A stretch of DNA of 64,000 nt from Alphaproteobacteria bacterium (GCA_022819905.1 JAJEGJ010000020.1:1-64000); one strand, 5' to 3'; shown: positions 34,704-44,841, counted from the first letter of the stretch. Notes: a model not told the origin generated them from the letters alone. Numbers and translations are program-made.

Positions 34704-36313
34704 GTGGCGGTGTCCTCGGCGGGTGCAAGCTGTGCCGCGCGCAGCAGCTGTCGCGTGTACTGCGTGGTGGGGTGGCGAAACACGTGTTCGGCAGGCCCCC
34801 GCTCGACCGCGAGCCCCGCGCGCATGACGAGGAGTTCGTCCGCCATCGCACGCATCACCCGCAGATCGTGACTGATGAAGAGATACGCGAGGCGGTGGCG
34901 TGCCTGAAGCGCGTTGAGGAGGCTCACGATCTGGGCCTGGACCGAAAGATCGAGCGCCGAGGTGGGCTCGTCCAGCACCAGCACCCGTGGCGTGAGGGCG
35001 AGCGCCCGCGCGATCGAGATGCGCTGGCGCTGTCCGCCGGAGAATTCGTGCGGATACCGGTCCATCACGTCGGCGGGCAGGCCGACTTCGGCCAATGCCG
35101 AGGCGACCCGTTCGCGTGCCTCGTCGGCCGTCTCCACGATTCGGTTGAGGAACAATCCCTCGGCCACGATGCCGAACACCGAGAGGCGCGGCGAGAGGGA
35201 GCCGTACGGGTCCTGGAACACGAACTGCATGCGCGAGCGAAGGGGCCGTAGCTCAGCCCATCCGAGGTCATCGATCGCTCTCCCATCGAATCGGATCGAG
35301 CCTTCGCTGGAAATCAGACGGAGGACAGCCTGGCCGAGCGTCGTCTTGCCGCAACCGGATTCGCCGACCACCCCCAGGGTGCGGCCTGGCGTCAGCGACA
35401 GGTCGATCCCGTCGACGGCTTTCACGTGCCCGACGGTGCGGCGCAGGAGGCCTTTGCGGATGGGGTAGTGGACCCGCAGTTCGCGCACTTCCAGCAGCGG
35501 CTCGGAAGCGGTGCTGTCTGCTGCCGGCGTGGGCCGGACACCCGGTTGGTTGGCCAGCAGGCTTTGCGTGTAGGCGTGCTGCGGCCGGTGGAAGATCTCG
35601 TCGGTTGTTCCTGTTTCAACGATGCGTCCGGCCTGCATCACGGCGGTGCGGCGGGCGACGGACCGGACGATCGTGAGATCATGGGTGATCAGCAGGAGCC
35701 CCATGCCGGTCTCGCGCTGCAATTCCGCGATGAGCGCGAGAATCTCTTCCTGCACGGTCACGTCGAGGGCGCTCGTCGGTTCGTCGGCGATCAGGAATTT
35801 CGGCCGGTTGGCCAGCGCGCAGGCAATCATGACGCGCTGGCGCTGCCCGCCGGAGAGCTGGTGCGGGTAGGCGTCCAGGCGGGCGTCGGCCTGCCCGAGA
35901 CCGACCCGCTCAAGGAGGCCCCGAGCTTGCTCCCGGGCCGCTTCGCGCGATAGCCGCTGGTGCAGCATGAGGGGTTCCGATACCTGCCGCACGATCGTGT
36001 GGAGCGGATTGAGCGAGGTCATCGGTTCCTGGAAGATCATCGAGATGTCATTGCCGCGGATGCTGCGCAGCGTCTCTTCCGGGGCGCCCAGCAGTTCCGC
36101 ATCCTCCAGGCGGATCGATCCGCGCGGATGGCTGGCGCGCGGGTACGGCAGGAGCCCGAGAACCGACAGGGCCGTGACGGACTTCCCGGAACCGGATTCG
36201 CCGACGAGTGCCAGCGTTTCGCCCGGGGCCAGCGACAGGCTCACGTCGTGGACCGCGTCCACCGGTCCGTCTTCGGTCGTGAACCGGACGGCAAGATCCT
36301 GGATACGGAGCAT
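34700..36313 (-). CDS. yejF: dipeptide/oligopeptide ABC transporter ATP-binding protein YejF
   Basis: 537 aa with two fused ABC domains, as in YejF: Walker A GESGSGKS (first) and GESGCGKT (second), signatures LSGGQRQR and FSGGQRQR, Walker B ADEPTSAL and LDEPTSAL. It energises uptake through the YejB/YejE permeases of peptides, or microcin C-like peptides, bound by YejA. Nineteen bp after yejE. Confidence 0.93.
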   Translation of the reverse strand: MLRIQDLAVRFTTEDGPVDAVHDVSLSLAPGETLALVGESGSGKSVTALSVLGLLPYPRASHPRGSIRLEDAELLGAPEETLRSIRGNDISMIFQEPMTSLNPLHTIVRQVSEPLMLHQRLSREAAREQARGLLERVGLGQADARLDAYPHQLSGGQRQRVMIACALANRPKFLIADEPTSALDVTVQEEILALIAELQRETGMGLLLITHDLTIVRSVARRTAVMQAGRIVETGTTDEIFHRPQHAYTQSLLANQPGVRPTPAADSTASEPLLEVRELRVHYPIRKGLLRRTVGHVKAVDGIDLSLTPGRTLGVVGESGCGKTTLGQAVLRLISSEGSIRFDGRAIDDLGWAELRPLRSRMQFVFQDPYGSLSPRLSVFGIVAEGLFLNRIVETADEARERVASALAEVGLPADVMDRYPHEFSGGQRQRISIARALALTPRVLVLDEPTSALDLSVQAQIVSLLNALQARHRLAYLFISHDLRVMRAMADELLVMRAGLAVERGPAEHVFRHPTTQYTRQLLRAAQLAPAEDTAT

Positions 36314-36332
36314 CAGCCCGCCGTTCCCGGCA

Positions 36333-37391
36333 TCACCGGAACACCTTCCTCGGGTCGAAGGCGTCGCGCACCGCCTCGCCGATGAAGACCAGCAGCGACA
36401 GCAGCACCGCCAGAGCGAGAAATCCGGTGAAACCGAGCCACGGCGCCTGGAGATTGTTCTTGCCCTGGTTCAGGAGTTCCCCGATCGATGGCGACCCCGG
36501 CGGCAGACCGAACCCGAGGAAATCCAGCGACGTCAGGATGGTCACGGAACCCGCCAGCGTGAACGGCAGGAATGTCAGCGTGGACACCATCGCGTTGGGC
36601 AGTACGTGCCGGGTCATGATGCGGGCGTTGCTCATCCCGAGTGCCCTCGCCGCCTTCACGTACTCGAAGTTGCGGGCGCGCAGGACCTCCGCGCGGACGA
36701 CGCCGACCAATCCCATCCAGCTGAAGAGAAGCAGCAGGAAGAGGAGCAGCCAGAAGGTGGGCGTGACGATGCTGGCCAGGATGATCAGGAGGTACAGCAC
36801 CGGGAGGCCGCTCCAGATCTCGATCAGTCGCTGGCCAAGCAGGTCGGTGAGACCGCCAAAATACCCCTGCACCAGACCGGCCGCGATCCCGATGGAAGAT
36901 GACAGGGCCGTAAGGACAACGCCGAACAGAATGGAAATGCGCAGGCCGTAGATCAGGCGTGCGAGCACGTCACGGGCCTGATCGTCGGTGCCGAGCCAGT
37001 TGTCCGTAGATGGCGGTGACGGGGCGGGCTGCCCGAGGTCCAGGGCAACCGTCCGGTAGCTGAACGGGATGAGCGGCCAGATCGTCCAGCCGTCCGTGCG
37101 AATGAGATCGCGCACGTACGGGTCGCGGTAATCCGCCGTGGTGGCGAAATCGCCGCCGAACGCGGTCTCCGGGTAGTCCTTCAGGACCGGGATGTAGTAA
37201 TCGCCCTGGAAGTGCACCAGCAGGGGTCGATCGTTGGCGATGAATTCGGCCGGGAGCGTGGCCAGCAGCAGCACGGCCATGATCCAGGTGGAGACGTAGC
37301 CGCGGCGATTCCGCCGGAAGTTGGCCCAGCGGCGGCCGGCCAGCCCGCGCCCCGAACCGGGCGCTGAACCGATGACGGCCGCTTCAGACAT
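36333..37391 (-). CDS. yejE: peptide ABC transporter permease YejE
   Basis: 352 aa. N-terminal helix then a periplasmic loop (FQGDYYIPVLKDYPETAFGG) that is a YejE trademark, followed by five helices with the EAA-type loop near the C-terminus (RALGMSNARIMTRHVLPNA). It forms the channel with YejB. It overlaps yejB by 8 bp. Confidence 0.93.
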   Translation of the reverse strand: MSEAAVIGSAPGSGRGLAGRRWANFRRNRRGYVSTWIMAVLLLATLPAEFIANDRPLLVHFQGDYYIPVLKDYPETAFGGDFATTADYRDPYVRDLIRTDGWTIWPLIPFSYRTVALDLGQPAPSPPSTDNWLGTDDQARDVLARLIYGLRISILFGVVLTALSSSIGIAAGLVQGYFGGLTDLLGQRLIEIWSGLPVLYLLIILASIVTPTFWLLLFLLLLFSWMGLVGVVRAEVLRARNFEYVKAARALGMSNARIMTRHVLPNAMVSTLTFLPFTLAGSVTILTSLDFLGFGLPPGSPSIGELLNQGKNNLQAPWLGFTGFLALAVLLSLLVFIGEAVRDAFDPRKVFR

Positions 37392-38481
37392 TGCGGTGCT
37401 CGAAGTCGATCCGCGGATCGACCACCGTCATCGTGAAGTCGCCGATGATGTTCATGATGAGGCCGAGCAGCGTGAAGAAGTACAGGGTCGCGAACATCAC
37501 CGGGTAGTCGCGATTGATCGCCGCCTCAAATCCCAGCAGGCCAAGGCCGTCCAGCGAGAAGATCACCTCGGTCAGCAGCGCTCCGGTAAACAGGATTCCG
37601 ATGAAGGCGGCGGGAAAGCCGGCGATCACGATCAGCATTGCGTTCCTGAAAACGTGGCCGTAGAGCACGCGTCGCTGGTGGAGCCCCTTGGCGCGGGCGG
37701 TGAGGACGTACTGCTGGTTGATCTGGTCGAGAAAGGAATTCTTGGTGAGCATGACGAGGCCGGCGAAGCCGCCGATGACCATCGACAGAACCGGCAGGAC
37801 CATGTGCCACAGGTAGTCGACGATCCGCCCGCTCCATCCCAGTTCCCGCCAGTCGGGGGAGGTAATTCCCTGGAGCGGAAACCAGTCGAAGTACCGACCG
37901 CCAGCGAACAGGATGATCAGCAGGATGGCAAACAGGAAACCGGGAATCGCGTTGCCGACCACCACGACCCCGCTGGTCCAGACATCGAACGGGGAACCGT
38001 CCCGGACCGCCTTTGCCACGCCGAGCGGGATGGAGATGAGGTAGACAAGGAGCGTGGTCCAGAGACCCAGTGAAATCGATACGGGCAGCTTGTCGAGCAC
38101 CAGGTCGACAACCCGACGGTCGCTGAAGAAGCTCTCGCCGAAGTCGAAGACCAGATACCGTCCCATCATGTCGAAGAACCGCACGTGCGCCGGCTTGTCG
38201 AAGCCGTACATGCGTTCGATCCGTGCGATCAGTTCCGGGTCGAGTCCCTGCGCGCCACGGTAGGGGGTCGCCGTGTCGCGGCTCGCCGCCGTGGGATCCA
38301 GCTGTTCGCGGCCGCCCCCGGCGAACCGTTCCGTGGCGTCCCCTCCGATGCCCTGAATCTGGGCGATCATGCTCTCGACCGGGCCGCCCGGCGCGAACTG
38401 AATGATCACGAAGTTGACCACCATGATCCCGAACAGCGTTGGGACCATGAGCACCAAACGCCGAATGAGGTAGGTGATCAT
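37384..38481 (-). CDS. yejB: peptide ABC transporter permease YejB
   Basis: 365 aa. MITYLIRRLVLMVPTLFGI opens the first helix and a long periplasmic loop (about 30-130) precedes five further helices, as in YejB. The EAA loop is AKGLHQRRVLYGHVFRNA. Forms the membrane pair with YejE. Six bp follow the yejA stop. Confidence 0.93.
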   Translation of the reverse strand: MITYLIRRLVLMVPTLFGIMVVNFVIIQFAPGGPVESMIAQIQGIGGDATERFAGGGREQLDPTAASRDTATPYRGAQGLDPELIARIERMYGFDKPAHVRFFDMMGRYLVFDFGESFFSDRRVVDLVLDKLPVSISLGLWTTLLVYLISIPLGVAKAVRDGSPFDVWTSGVVVVGNAIPGFLFAILLIILFAGGRYFDWFPLQGITSPDWRELGWSGRIVDYLWHMVLPVLSMVIGGFAGLVMLTKNSFLDQINQQYVLTARAKGLHQRRVLYGHVFRNAMLIVIAGFPAAFIGILFTGALLTEVIFSLDGLGLLGFEAAINRDYPVMFATLYFFTLLGLIMNIIGDFTMTVVDPRIDFEHRNV

Positions 38482-38487
38482 CGGCGG

Positions 38488-40320
38488 CTAGTCAGCGGGC
38501 ATGCCGTCTCGTGACGCGCGGCCGGGGTCGTACCACCAGGTGGAGGGAAAACCCAGGCCGTAGCGGGGCGTGATTTCGGGGATCCCGAAGCGGTCCCAGT
38601 ACACCAGCCGGAACTTCGAGATGTGCCAGTGGGGGACCACGTAGTGGCTGTGCAGCAGGACCCGGTCCATCGCCCGGGTCGCCGCAATCTGGGCGTCACG
38701 GTCCGGCGCCCGGATGATGGCTTCCACGAGCTGGTCGACGATCGGATCGGCGATGCCCGGGTAGTTGCCGCTCCCGGGCGTGTTGGCCGCGGCCGACGTC
38801 CAGAAATCCCGCTGCTCATTGCCGGGCGAGAACGACTGGCCCCTCGCCATCACCATCATGTCGTAGTCGAATTCCCGCAGCCGATTCTCGTACTGGGCCC
38901 GGTCGACGATTCGGATGGAAGCGCGAATGCCCAGGCGCTCGAGGTTGTTAACGAACGGCGAGGTGATGCGTTCGAACGCCGGCGAGCCCAGGAGTATCTC
39001 GAACTCGACAGGCTCGCCGTCGGGATCAACAAGGGTCTGTCCTTCCACCCGGTATCCGGCCTCGTTCAGCAATTTCTGCGCGATCCGGAGATTCGCGCGG
39101 TTGTTGCCCGATCCATCCGTCGAGGGTGCGTGATAGGCAGGCCCGAACACCTCGGCCGGCAGTGCGGCGCGATGGGGCTCCAGGAGGGCGGTCTCGGCGG
39201 CGGAAGGCGTGCCGCGTGACGCCAGTTCGGAATTCGAGAAGTAGCTCTCCGTCCGGTCGTACTGTCCGTAGAAGAGCGTCTGGTTCGTCCACTCGAAATC
39301 GAAAGCGAAGGCGAGGGCCCGTCGAATCGTCGGATTCTGAAACACCTTTCGCCGAACGTTGAACACGTAGCCCTGCATGCCGGTCGGCAGCTCGTGGTCG
39401 ACGGTACGCCGGATCAGCAGGCCTTCCCTGACCGCGTCGGTGTCGTAGGCGGTCGCCCATTCCTTGGCGATGTTCTCGGCCCGGAAATCGTACTCGCCCG
39501 CCTTCAGGGCCTCGATCATGACGTTGGCGTCTCGATAGTAGTCGTACCGGATGCGATCGAAATTGTGACGACCCACGTTCACCGGCAATTCCTTCCCCCA
39601 ATAATCCGGAACGCGCTCGTACGCGATCGACCGTCCCGGGTCGACCGCGGCAAACCGGTACGGCCCGCTCCCCAGCGGGGGGTCGAGCGTGGTCGCGGTG
39701 AAGTCGCGTTCCTCCCAGTAGTGTCTCGGGAGGACATCGAATTCGCCGACGATCAGGGCGAGTTCCCGATTGACCCCGGGAGAGAACGTAAACCTTACCT
39801 GTCGCGGGCCGGTGGCTTCGACATTGGTCACATCCTCGTAGTACTTGGCGTAGAACGGATGCCCGTCGGTCATCAGGGTGTTGAACGTCCACACGACGTC
39901 GGCCGGCGTGATCGGCACGCCGTCGTGCCAGCGGGCCTCTTCCCGCAGCGTGTATTCGACCCAGGCGTTGTCCGGTCCGACCGTGATGGATTCGGCCAGC
40001 AAACCGTACTGGGTGAACGGCTCATCCTCGGTTCCGTAGGTGAGGCTGTCGTAGATCAGCGCGGCGCCGGCGCCGGTGATTCCCTTCAGGGTGAAGGGAT
40101 TGAGCGTGTCGAATGTCCGATCTGCCGACAGTCGGACGGTTCCTCCCTTGGGGGCGTCCGGGTTGGCGTACTCGAAATGCGTGAATGCGGCGTCGTACTT
40201 GGGTTCACCGAAGAGGGACAGCGCGTGCGTGGTGACGGCGTCGTCGGCCCGGGCGGCGAACGGCCCGAGCAGCAGGCAGGTCAGTGCGCCGAGGCACAGG
40301 CGGGGCAGGGTGGAGCGCAT
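38488..40320 (-). CDS. yejA: peptide ABC transporter substrate-binding protein YejA
   Basis: 610 aa, with a signal peptide (MRSTLPRLCLGALTCLLLGP, then AARA) and a type 5 binding fold (SBP_bac_5). YejA features include the GGTVRLSADRTFDTLNPFT opening and the EARWHDGVPITPADVVWTF segment. Periplasmic binder of peptides. Second gene of the long co-directional run, 12 bp after cycM. Confidence 0.92.
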   Translation of the reverse strand: MRSTLPRLCLGALTCLLLGPFAARADDAVTTHALSLFGEPKYDAAFTHFEYANPDAPKGGTVRLSADRTFDTLNPFTLKGITGAGAALIYDSLTYGTEDEPFTQYGLLAESITVGPDNAWVEYTLREEARWHDGVPITPADVVWTFNTLMTDGHPFYAKYYEDVTNVEATGPRQVRFTFSPGVNRELALIVGEFDVLPRHYWEERDFTATTLDPPLGSGPYRFAAVDPGRSIAYERVPDYWGKELPVNVGRHNFDRIRYDYYRDANVMIEALKAGEYDFRAENIAKEWATAYDTDAVREGLLIRRTVDHELPTGMQGYVFNVRRKVFQNPTIRRALAFAFDFEWTNQTLFYGQYDRTESYFSNSELASRGTPSAAETALLEPHRAALPAEVFGPAYHAPSTDGSGNNRANLRIAQKLLNEAGYRVEGQTLVDPDGEPVEFEILLGSPAFERITSPFVNNLERLGIRASIRIVDRAQYENRLREFDYDMMVMARGQSFSPGNEQRDFWTSAAANTPGSGNYPGIADPIVDQLVEAIIRAPDRDAQIAATRAMDRVLLHSHYVVPHWHISKFRLVYWDRFGIPEITPRYGLGFPSTWWYDPGRASRDGMPAD

Positions 40321-40332
40321 GGAAGGGGATCA

Positions 40333-40878
40333 TCAAGGGGTCGGGAGCGGGGCCGGCGTGTCGGCTTGGAGCCGTAGCCACGCGATGATAGCGGCGCGCG
40401 CGTCGGGATCCCGGACACCGGCAAAGGCCATGCTGGTGCCGGGTACGTACGCCCGGGGGCCGGCGAGGAACGCGTCCAGGTCATCGTAGCTCCACGTGCC
40501 GTCCCGGGCGGCCATGGCCTGGGAGTACAAGAAGCCCTCGCTTGCGGCCATCGACCGGTTGACCAGGCCGTACAGGTTGGGCCCGACCCGGTGGGGCTCC
40601 CCGGAGGCGAAGGTGTGGCAGGCCGAGCACTTCCTGGCCTCGCGTTCGCCCTTGGCGGGATCGGCAGCTGCCAGCCGGGCGGCGATCGGGACAATTTGCG
40701 GGGTCGCCGGCGCATCGGCGGATGGGGCCGGGCCATCTTCCGATGCGGGCACGGCGAGAAGAAGCTCGGGCACGTGTGGCTCCGGATAGACAAGATTGCT
40801 GATGGTGACGGCGACCCCGGCGGTGAGACACGCAGCAAGCAACGCCCCGGCAATCTTGTTGAGTTCAAATAGAGACAC
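40333..40878 (-). CDS. cycM: membrane-anchored cytochrome c552 (CycM-like)
   Basis: 181 aa with an uncleaved N-terminal helix (about 8-30) and a class I cytochrome c domain: heme motif CSACH (C84, C87, H88), HRVGPNLYGLVNR and the Met ligand in YVPGTSMAFAG. In alphaproteobacteria such anchored cytochromes carry electrons from bc1 to cytochrome aa3. It is the first gene of the run that ends with ccmABCDE, so substrate and maturation factors may be co-expressed. Confidence 0.9.
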   Translation of the reverse strand: MSLFELNKIAGALLAACLTAGVAVTISNLVYPEPHVPELLLAVPASEDGPAPSADAPATPQIVPIAARLAAADPAKGEREARKCSACHTFASGEPHRVGPNLYGLVNRSMAASEGFLYSQAMAARDGTWSYDDLDAFLAGPRAYVPGTSMAFAGVRDPDARAAIIAWLRLQADTPAPLPTP

Positions 40879-40988
40879 GAAGGTCCTCCGAAGCGGAAGA
40901 TACGGGCAAAGAGGCGGTCCTCAGGTCATCGGCTGCACCCATGGCCGCGACTCGCAGGCTGACGGCTGCGCAGAGCCGCGTGCCGGAA

Positions 40989-42542
40989 TTAGCCGGAGGT
41001 GACCCGCAGGTCAACCAGCGGGGTGCCGCGCATCGGGGGCGGCATGTCGACCCCGAGCAAACGCAGCGCGGTGGGCGCGAGGTCGGCCAGGGTGCCGTCC
41101 GCCAGCCTCGGGCCCGGCCCGGCGCCGTCGTGCAGCAGCACCGGCACGGGATTGGTGGTGTGGGACGTCTGCGGTGACGACGGCGTGCCCATTTGCTCGG
41201 CATTCCCGTGGTCTGCCGTCAGCAGGAGTCTGCCGGCGGCGCCAGCTAGCGCCGTCGCGACGCGCCCAAGCTGCTCGTCCACCGCTTCGACCGCGGCGAC
41301 GGCCGCCGCGAGGTCGCCCGTGTGCCCCACCATGTCGGCATTCGCGTAGTTCACCAATGCGATGTCGAAGCGGCGTTCTTCGATTGCCCGGACCAGTTGC
41401 GTCGTGACCTGGGCGGCAGACATCTCGGGTTTCGCGTCGTAGGTGGCCACCTTCGGCGAGTCGATGAGGATCCGCGCTTCGCGCTCGAACGGCTCTTCCC
41501 GTCCGCCGTTGAGGAAGTACGTGACATGCGCGTACTTCTCCGTCTCGGCGATGCGGAGCTGGCGCAGACCGGCCCGCGCGACGGTTTCGCCCAGTGTGTC
41601 TTCGGGGGTCATGGCCGGAAACAGCGGTTGGGCAAGCCGTTCCAGATGACTGGAGCACGGCGTCAGGGTGGCGCACGAGGCATACCGGAAATGCTCAACC
41701 GGGAAGGCGTCAAACCCGGGGTCGATCAGGGCGGCCATGAGTTGCCGGACCCGGTCAGCGCGGAAATTCGCCAGCAGCAGCGAATCGCCGTCCCGCATGC
41801 CGCCGTACCCCTCGATGACCACCGGTTCGACAAATTCATCACCGATCTGTCCGTTCGCGGCCGCGTCAAGCGCGGCCTCAGCTGCGGGATGGGGGTGCCC
41901 GATCCCGCGGGCAATGGCCTGCCAGGCACGTTCTGTCCGGTCCCAGCGATGGTCCCGGTCCATCGCCCAGTAGCGGCCGGCCACGGTGGCGATCGCGGTC
42001 CTGGGGACTTCCCGAACCGACTGTCGGAATGCCCGGAGATGTTCAGGAGCACTGTGGGGCGGCACGTCCCGGCCGTCGAGAAATGCATGCAGGCGGACGG
42101 GCACGCCGCGGCTCGCGACGATCTCGCACAGGGCGGCGATATGGGCCTGATGAGAGTGGACTCCGCCTGGGGAGAGCAGACCCAGAACGTGGCATGCGCC
42201 TTCTGACCGGAGCGTCGCGTCCACCAGGCCGGTGAGCAGTGGATGGCTGGCCAGCGTCCCGTCCGCGAGCGCCGAATCGATCCTTGGCAGATCCTGCTGG
42301 ATCGTCCGACCGGCGCCGATCGACATATGGCCGACTTCCGAGTTCCCCATCTGCCCCGAGGGGAGGCCGACCGCCGGTCCGGAAGCGTGGAGCAGCCCGT
42401 TTCGACCCTGCGCAGTCAGCCGGTCGAGCACGGCGGTGCGGGCTTGTCGGATGGCATTGCCCTCCAGAGCGGTTCGATGCCCCCACCCATCCAGAATGCA
42501 GAGAACCAGCGGGGCCGGCCTCTGGCCCGCATCAGGAAACAA
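40989..42542 (-). CDS. gpmI: 2,3-bisphosphoglycerate-independent phosphoglycerate mutase
   Basis: 517 aa Mn-dependent enzyme interconverting 3- and 2-phosphoglycerate. Metal site and nucleophile: the N-terminal ILDGWG and GNSEVGHMSIGAGR (phosphoserine), then LLTADHGNAEQM and VNYANADMVGHTG. Length is standard. It lies 3 bp after rsfS; the rlmH gene often found between them is absent. It ends the rplU-to-gpmI co-directional run. Confidence 0.95.
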   Translation of the reverse strand: MFPDAGQRPAPLVLCILDGWGHRTALEGNAIRQARTAVLDRLTAQGRNGLLHASGPAVGLPSGQMGNSEVGHMSIGAGRTIQQDLPRIDSALADGTLASHPLLTGLVDATLRSEGACHVLGLLSPGGVHSHQAHIAALCEIVASRGVPVRLHAFLDGRDVPPHSAPEHLRAFRQSVREVPRTAIATVAGRYWAMDRDHRWDRTERAWQAIARGIGHPHPAAEAALDAAANGQIGDEFVEPVVIEGYGGMRDGDSLLLANFRADRVRQLMAALIDPGFDAFPVEHFRYASCATLTPCSSHLERLAQPLFPAMTPEDTLGETVARAGLRQLRIAETEKYAHVTYFLNGGREEPFEREARILIDSPKVATYDAKPEMSAAQVTTQLVRAIEERRFDIALVNYANADMVGHTGDLAAAVAAVEAVDEQLGRVATALAGAAGRLLLTADHGNAEQMGTPSSPQTSHTTNPVPVLLHDGAGPGPRLADGTLADLAPTALRLLGVDMPPPMRGTPLVDLRVTSG

Positions 42543-42545
42543 GGA

Positions 42546-42926
42546 TCAGGCGCCGGTTCCGGTGTCGGCGGGTAGCGCGCTCCACATTTTCTCCAGGTTG
42601 TAAAAGAGTCTCGTTTCCTCACGGAAAAGGTGGACGATCACGTCGCCCACGTCGACCAGTACCCAGTCAGCCTGGCGCTCGCCTTCGATTGCCAGGCGGG
42701 GTGCCCCGGAGTGTTTCAGGGCCAGTGACAGCCGTTCGGCAAGGGCCCCAACATGACGGGTGGAACGACCACTTGCAATGATCATGCAATCGGCGATGGA
42801 CGACTTGCCGGTCAGGTCGATGCTCACGATGTCTTCGGCCGAACCGTCCCGAAGCGTCTCGGTGATGAGGTCTTGCAGCTCCACGCTGCCCGGATGCGAA
42901 GCGGGTGTGGGTGCCGGTTGATTCAT
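42546..42926 (-). CDS. rsfS: ribosome silencing factor RsfS
   Basis: 126 aa from ATG 42926 (MNQPAP), fixed by the 4-bp ATGA overlap with nadD; a longer open frame is not coding-like. The DUF143 domain runs from LQDLITETL with DLTGKSSIADCMIIASGRSTRHVGALAERL, then GERQADWVLVDVGDVIVHLF and YNLEKMW. RsfS binds ribosomal protein L14 and blocks subunit joining in starvation. Confidence 0.93.
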   Translation of the reverse strand: MNQPAPTPASHPGSVELQDLITETLRDGSAEDIVSIDLTGKSSIADCMIIASGRSTRHVGALAERLSLALKHSGAPRLAIEGERQADWVLVDVGDVIVHLFREETRLFYNLEKMWSALPADTGTGA

Positions 42927-43546
42927 GGATGATCGGGCGGCACGGAAGGTCGGCGTCGCGCCCGGAGCGCCGTGCCGGAGGCGGGATGCCTCCGTCCCTC
43001 CAGATATGTCCATGCGGGGGGGCGTCGCGAGGCCAGCGTAACGCTCAACGCGGACCGCACCCGAGCCATTCGATATCGTCTGAACGCCATGCTCGTCAAA
43101 GCAGGACGAGCATATGGCGGGCGCGCAAGCACTGCAATGCCCGTCGTCCGAAAGATGCGGCGCCAGTGCTCCCAAAGATGAATCGAAGCAGGAAGATCCC
43201 CGCCCATGAGCCATACCAGGCGGGCGCCCGGAAGGCGCCTGCGCAACCGGGCCAGCGTGGCATGGGTGCGGATGGTACCCAGCCGGTCTTCGAGATCGCT
43301 GACGAGAATCCGCGGGTGGTCAGCGACTTCTTGGGCGGCCTTCACGCGTTCGGCGAAGGGCCGCATGCCTTCAGGGCTCTTGTGCGGGTTCTGCGGGGAA
43401 ATCAGCCACCACACCTCGTCGAGCGCCAATCGGGCAAGGGCCTGCGTGCTGATCCAGCGATGGCCGGCGTGCGCCGGGTTGAAGGAACCGCCGAGGAGCC
43501 CGATGCGTTGGCCACGCCTGCGGGCGAGTGAGGCGCTCCTGTTCAG
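42923..43546 (-). CDS. nadD: nicotinate-nucleotide adenylyltransferase NadD (non-ATG start)
   Basis: About 207 aa if begun at CTG 43546. The nucleotidyltransferase signature [14 protein letters not shown] starts about 17 codons in, followed by [12 protein letters not shown] and [15 protein letters not shown]; the C-terminal [14 protein letters not shown] matches NadD. The first in-frame ATG (43429) lies after the signature and would delete the catalytic HxGH. There is no in-frame ATG, GTG or TTG between the proA stop and the motif. CTG 43546 overlaps the proA stop as CTGA, so it is the best candidate. NadD joins NaMN and ATP in NAD synthesis. Confidence 0.82.
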   Translation of the reverse strand: MNRSASLARRRGQRIGLLGGSFNPAHAGHRWISTQALARLALDEVWWLISPQNPHKSPEGMRPFAERVKAAQEVADHPRILVSDLEDRLGTIRTHATLARLRRRLPGARLVWLMGGDLPASIHLWEHWRRIFRTTGIAVLARPPYARPALTSMAFRRYRMARVRSALSVTLASRRPPAWTYLEGRRHPASGTALRARRRPSVPPDHP

Positions 43547-44841
43547 GGACGCACCCCGCCTTGCCCTCGGACCACGTACTTGAAGGTGGTGAGCTGTTCC
43601 AATCCCACCGGGCCACGGGCATGGAGCCGGCCCGTCGAGATGCCGATTTCGGCCCCCATGCCGAACTCACCGCCGTCGGCGAACTGAGTCGAGGCGTTGT
43701 GAAGGACAATTGCGCTGTCCACTTCCTCCAGGAAGCGCTCGGCCGCTCCCTGGTCTGAGGTGACGATCGCGTCGGTATGGTCGGACCCGTGGCGGTGGAT
43801 GTGCTCGATCGCCGCCTCGAGATCGTCGACCACGCGGACCGAGACGATGGCGTCGAGATACTCGGTATCCCAGTCGCTAGCGACGGCTGGCACGATGCGG
43901 GAATCCAACTGCTGGACTTCCGTGTCCCCGCGTACTTCGCAGCCACTGTCCAGCAGCCGGCCGACGACCTGCGCGAGCGTTGCACCGGAAGCGTCGCGGT
44001 GGCATAGCACCGTTTCGGTCGCGCCGCACACCGATGTGCGCCGCATCTTGCCGTTGTGAACGATGTCCGCAGCCATCACAGGGTCTGCCGCGCGATCAAC
44101 GTAGGTGTGGCACAGACCTTCCAGGTGGGCGAGGACGGGCACGCGGCTCTCGCGCTGCACCCGTTCGATCAACGAAGGCCCGCCCCGAGGCACCACCACG
44201 TCGATCCATTGCGATTCGGTAATGAGAAGACCGGCTGCCGCCCGATCTGTCGTCGGCACCATCTGGACGGCCGTCGGGTCGATACCGCCGTTGCGCAGGC
44301 CCACGCCAAGCGCCTCCACAAGCGCGCTGCTGGAATGGAAGCTCTCCGATCCACCCCGCAGGATGACGGCGTTCCCCGACTTCAAGCAGAGTGCTCCCGC
44401 GTCAGCGGTCACGTTCGGACGCGACTCATAGATGATGCCGATCACGCCGAGCGGCACGCGCACGCGCGCAATATCCAGTCCGTTCGCCTCGTTGAACCAG
44501 CGGGCCGACTCGCTTCCCACCGGATCCGGAAGAGCTGCCACTTGCTCGAGGCTGGCCGCGATCCCTTCGACCCGGTCGTCGTCGAGGCGGAGCCGGTCGA
44601 GCAAGGCGTCCGTGAGCCCGGATGCTTCTTCAACATCTTGGGCGTTCGCTGCGAGGATGTGCTCGCGACGTTGCCGGATGGCGCCCGCGGCTGCCCTCAG
44701 GGCATCGTTCTTGGCCTCGGTTGAGGTGCGGGCCAGGGCCCCGGCAGCAGCACGGGCCGCTGCGGCCAGCTCGGCCATCATCGTGCGCACGGCGTCCTCC
44801 CCGACGGGCGCTGCGTGAACCTGTGCAGCCTTTCGATTCAT
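43543..44841 (-). CDS. proA: glutamate-5-semialdehyde dehydrogenase ProA
   Basis: 432 aa ALDH-fold enzyme reducing glutamyl-5-phosphate in proline synthesis. [25 protein letters not shown] and [12 protein letters not shown] (catalytic Cys) are visible, followed by the [18 protein letters not shown] signature. It lies 2 bp after proB. The stop TGA is shared with the nadD CTG. Confidence 0.95.
   Translation of the reverse strand: MNRKAAQVHAAPVGEDAVRTMMAELAAAARAAAGALARTSTEAKNDALRAAAGAIRQRREHILAANAQDVEEASGLTDALLDRLRLDDDRVEGIAASLEQVAALPDPVGSESARWFNEANGLDIARVRVPLGVIGIIYESRPNVTADAGALCLKSGNAVILRGGSESFHSSSALVEALGVGLRNGGIDPTAVQMVPTTDRAAAGLLITESQWIDVVVPRGGPSLIERVQRESRVPVLAHLEGLCHTYVDRAADPVMAADIVHNGKMRRTSVCGATETVLCHRDASGATLAQVVGRLLDSGCEVRGDTEVQQLDSRIVPAVASDWDTEYLDAIVSVRVVDDLEAAIEHIHRHGSDHTDAIVTSDQGAAERFLEEVDSAIVLHNASTQFADGGEFGMGAEIGISTGRLHARGPVGLEQLTTFKYVVRGQGGVRP

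Noticed and set aside
42923-43429. nadD starting at the first ATG (43429)
   Set aside because: This would remove [10 protein letters not shown], the active site; the longer frame from CTG 43546 is preferred.
43371-43985. Open frame overlapping proA and nadD on the minus strand
   Set aside because: Out of frame with both; no catalytic motif, and it covers the proA C-terminus that is clearly coding in the other frame.
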